A DNA stretch of 22,687 nt, from contig JAXJVS010000009.1 of assembly GCA_036308445.1 (NCBI GenBank), positions 1 through 22,687 of the forward strand. The letters run 5' to 3'. Origin of the DNA: MGBC113645 sp036308445. Lineage in GTDB: Bacteria; Bacillota_I; Bacilli_A; Erysipelotrichales; Coprobacillaceae. Of this stretch, positions 21,730 to 22,687 are shown in pieces; the stretch's first letter is position 1, and every line of letters starts with the position of its first letter. Below the pieces are notes generated by a model. That model had not been told where the DNA came from. It saw only the letters and a program-made list of their open reading frames with translations, and did not search any database. Made by a program: the position numbers and the translations under genes.

Positions 21730-22687
21730 GTGAAAATTAGAACAGACTTTGTAACAAATTCTAGTAGCAGCAGTTATTGTGTTGAAATTGAAGTTGAGCT
21801 AAATGATGGATCGTGCTTTATTTTTGAAACAAAACCTAACGAATATGGAACGAATTCAAACTTGGAATGTAAGTTTGAAGATTTTTCAGGAATAAAAGAT
21901 GTAAAAAGATTATGTAATATTTTAAATCTTTCAATGAGTGGTACAGGTAAAAATAAAATCAAATCATTTACGAAGGAATTAAGCGAAAATATAGAAAATA
22001 TAGAAGACATTTCTTCGATTGTATTGAGAAGAATATGGACAAGTCATGGAGAATCTGCTAGTTGTTATATTAAAAATGATCAGCAATTTATGCATCTTTG
22101 CCAGAAAATTGTTAATTCAAAAAAGTCAGACAAGGAAGAAGCGATTACTAAACTAAGAGAACATTTGAAAAATGCGGAAGTGTATGTAGAAGGAGGATGG
22201 TCAGATAAATGGCCTACTGAATTCTGTAATTCAAATGTTGTTCCAAGATATAAATGCGATTTATCTTCAAAAAAATTAGAAAACATTGCAAAAAAAGCGA
22301 TTAAAGAGAAGGATTATGGCGATGATGATTTAGCGGTTGAAACTATTATAATAGATATGAATAATAAAGTAGTAAATCAATCGGCTGATTTTTACATTTA
22401 TGGAACAGATAAACAAATAGGGAAAAAGCAAGCTAAAAAAACAAATAATATGTTTGCAAATATAATTCATTCTCATTTTTCCGGATATGAAATATTAGAA
22501 AAAGTAGAAATCACTAGTCTAAACTCTAATGTTGAGGATCAATGTGATAGCATTGATTATTTGTTAAGAGATAATGAGAAAGCTATTGTTGCAATTTTAG
22601 TAAAAACAATAGAAAATGCTAAATCAAAAACGTTTAAAGCCATTATGCCTGTGCTTGATAGTATTCAAATTCCATATGTAGTAATAG
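21730..22687 (+). CDS. Second Ser-tagged protein, cut by the window end
   Basis: Open from GTG 21730 to the window edge (319 codons, no stop seen). GGAGG lies nine bases upstream. It begins MKIRTDFVTNSSSSSYC, the same 15 residues as the 809-residue protein, but encoded with seven synonymous changes and a different start codon. The rest is unrelated to that protein: no BRCT or LRR motif is visible. It contains a mixed alpha/beta region. The end visible here, DSIDYLLRDNEKAIVAILVKT then IPYVVI, faintly recalls nuclease-like PD-(D/E)XK domains (DUF2726 style) but lacks the expected acidic residue before VK. No signal peptide. Function unknown. Confidence 0.8.
   Translation, partial: MKIRTDFVTNSSSSSYCVEIEVELNDGSCFIFETKPNEYGTNSNLECKFEDFSGIKDVKRLCNILNLSMSGTGKNKIKSFTKELSENIENIEDISSIVLRRIWTSHGESASCYIKNDQQFMHLCQKIVNSKKSDKEEAITKLREHLKNAEVYVEGGWSDKWPTEFCNSNVVPRYKCDLSSKKLENIAKKAIKEKDYGDDDLAVETIIIDMNNKVVNQSADFYIYGTDKQIGKKQAKKTNNMFANIIHSHFSGYEILEKVEITSLNSNVEDQCDSIDYLLRDNEKAIVAILVKTIENAKSKTFKAIMPVLDSIQIPYVVI

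Noticed and set aside
1..22687. CRISPR array, insertion sequence, rRNA or tRNA genes
   Set aside because: No regularly spaced repeats, no transposase and no tRNA or rRNA motifs other than tmRNA were seen on either strand.

Overview
The window is about 22.7 kb of AT-rich DNA from a low-GC Gram-positive bacterium. Its gene content (spoIID, spoIIQ, mbl, DUF1146, a TagO-like enzyme, and secG-rnr-smpB-ssrA in the Bacillus order) points to an endospore-forming Firmicute. An Erysipelotrichales-like gut lineage is my best guess, by inference only. All 22 complete genes end in TAA or TAG; none ends in TGA.

The first 12.7 kb is ordinary chromosome. In order it holds: a GH25 lysozyme; a ferritin-like protein and a GNAT acetyltransferase (minus strand); a DUF1146 membrane protein, SpoIID, SpoIIQ and Mbl (the Bacillus ywzB-spoIID-spoIIQ-mbl neighbourhood without murA and spoIIID); a Cof-type HAD phosphatase; a MupG-like 6-phospho-muramidase (minus); a TagO/WecA-type enzyme with an extra C-terminal domain; then SecG, RNase R, SmpB and tmRNA. 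The themes are wall metabolism, engulfment during sporulation, and trans-translation.

At the 3' end of ssrA a mobile element begins with a large tyrosine recombinase. Its promoter is woven into a fourfold ACCCCCA/TGGGGGT repeat. Behind it, 14581-16823 holds five small phage- or plasmid-like genes (acidic protein, DUF5659-like, winged-helix replication-type protein, small HTH, unknown). Each is intact only if in-frame TGA is read as tryptophan. There are seven such TGA codons, with no in-frame TAA or TAG and no frameshift. The integrase and every chromosomal gene here use only TGG. A strongly folded RNA lies inside this block at 16062-16124.

From 17.1 kb to the window end lies a second accessory cluster in standard code: an 809-residue protein with an N-terminal Ser-rich tag, a BRCT domain and BspA-type leucine-rich repeats; a radical SAM/SPASM enzyme with unusual cysteine spacing; a second BspA-type protein; and a truncated protein starting with the same 15-residue tag (MKIRTDFVTNSSSSS). 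The tag is identical in protein but differs at seven synonymous codons, while the rest of the two proteins is unrelated. I propose the tag is a recognition or modification site for the adjacent radical SAM enzyme. This cluster and the TGA-recoded block are the two best candidates for undescribed biology.
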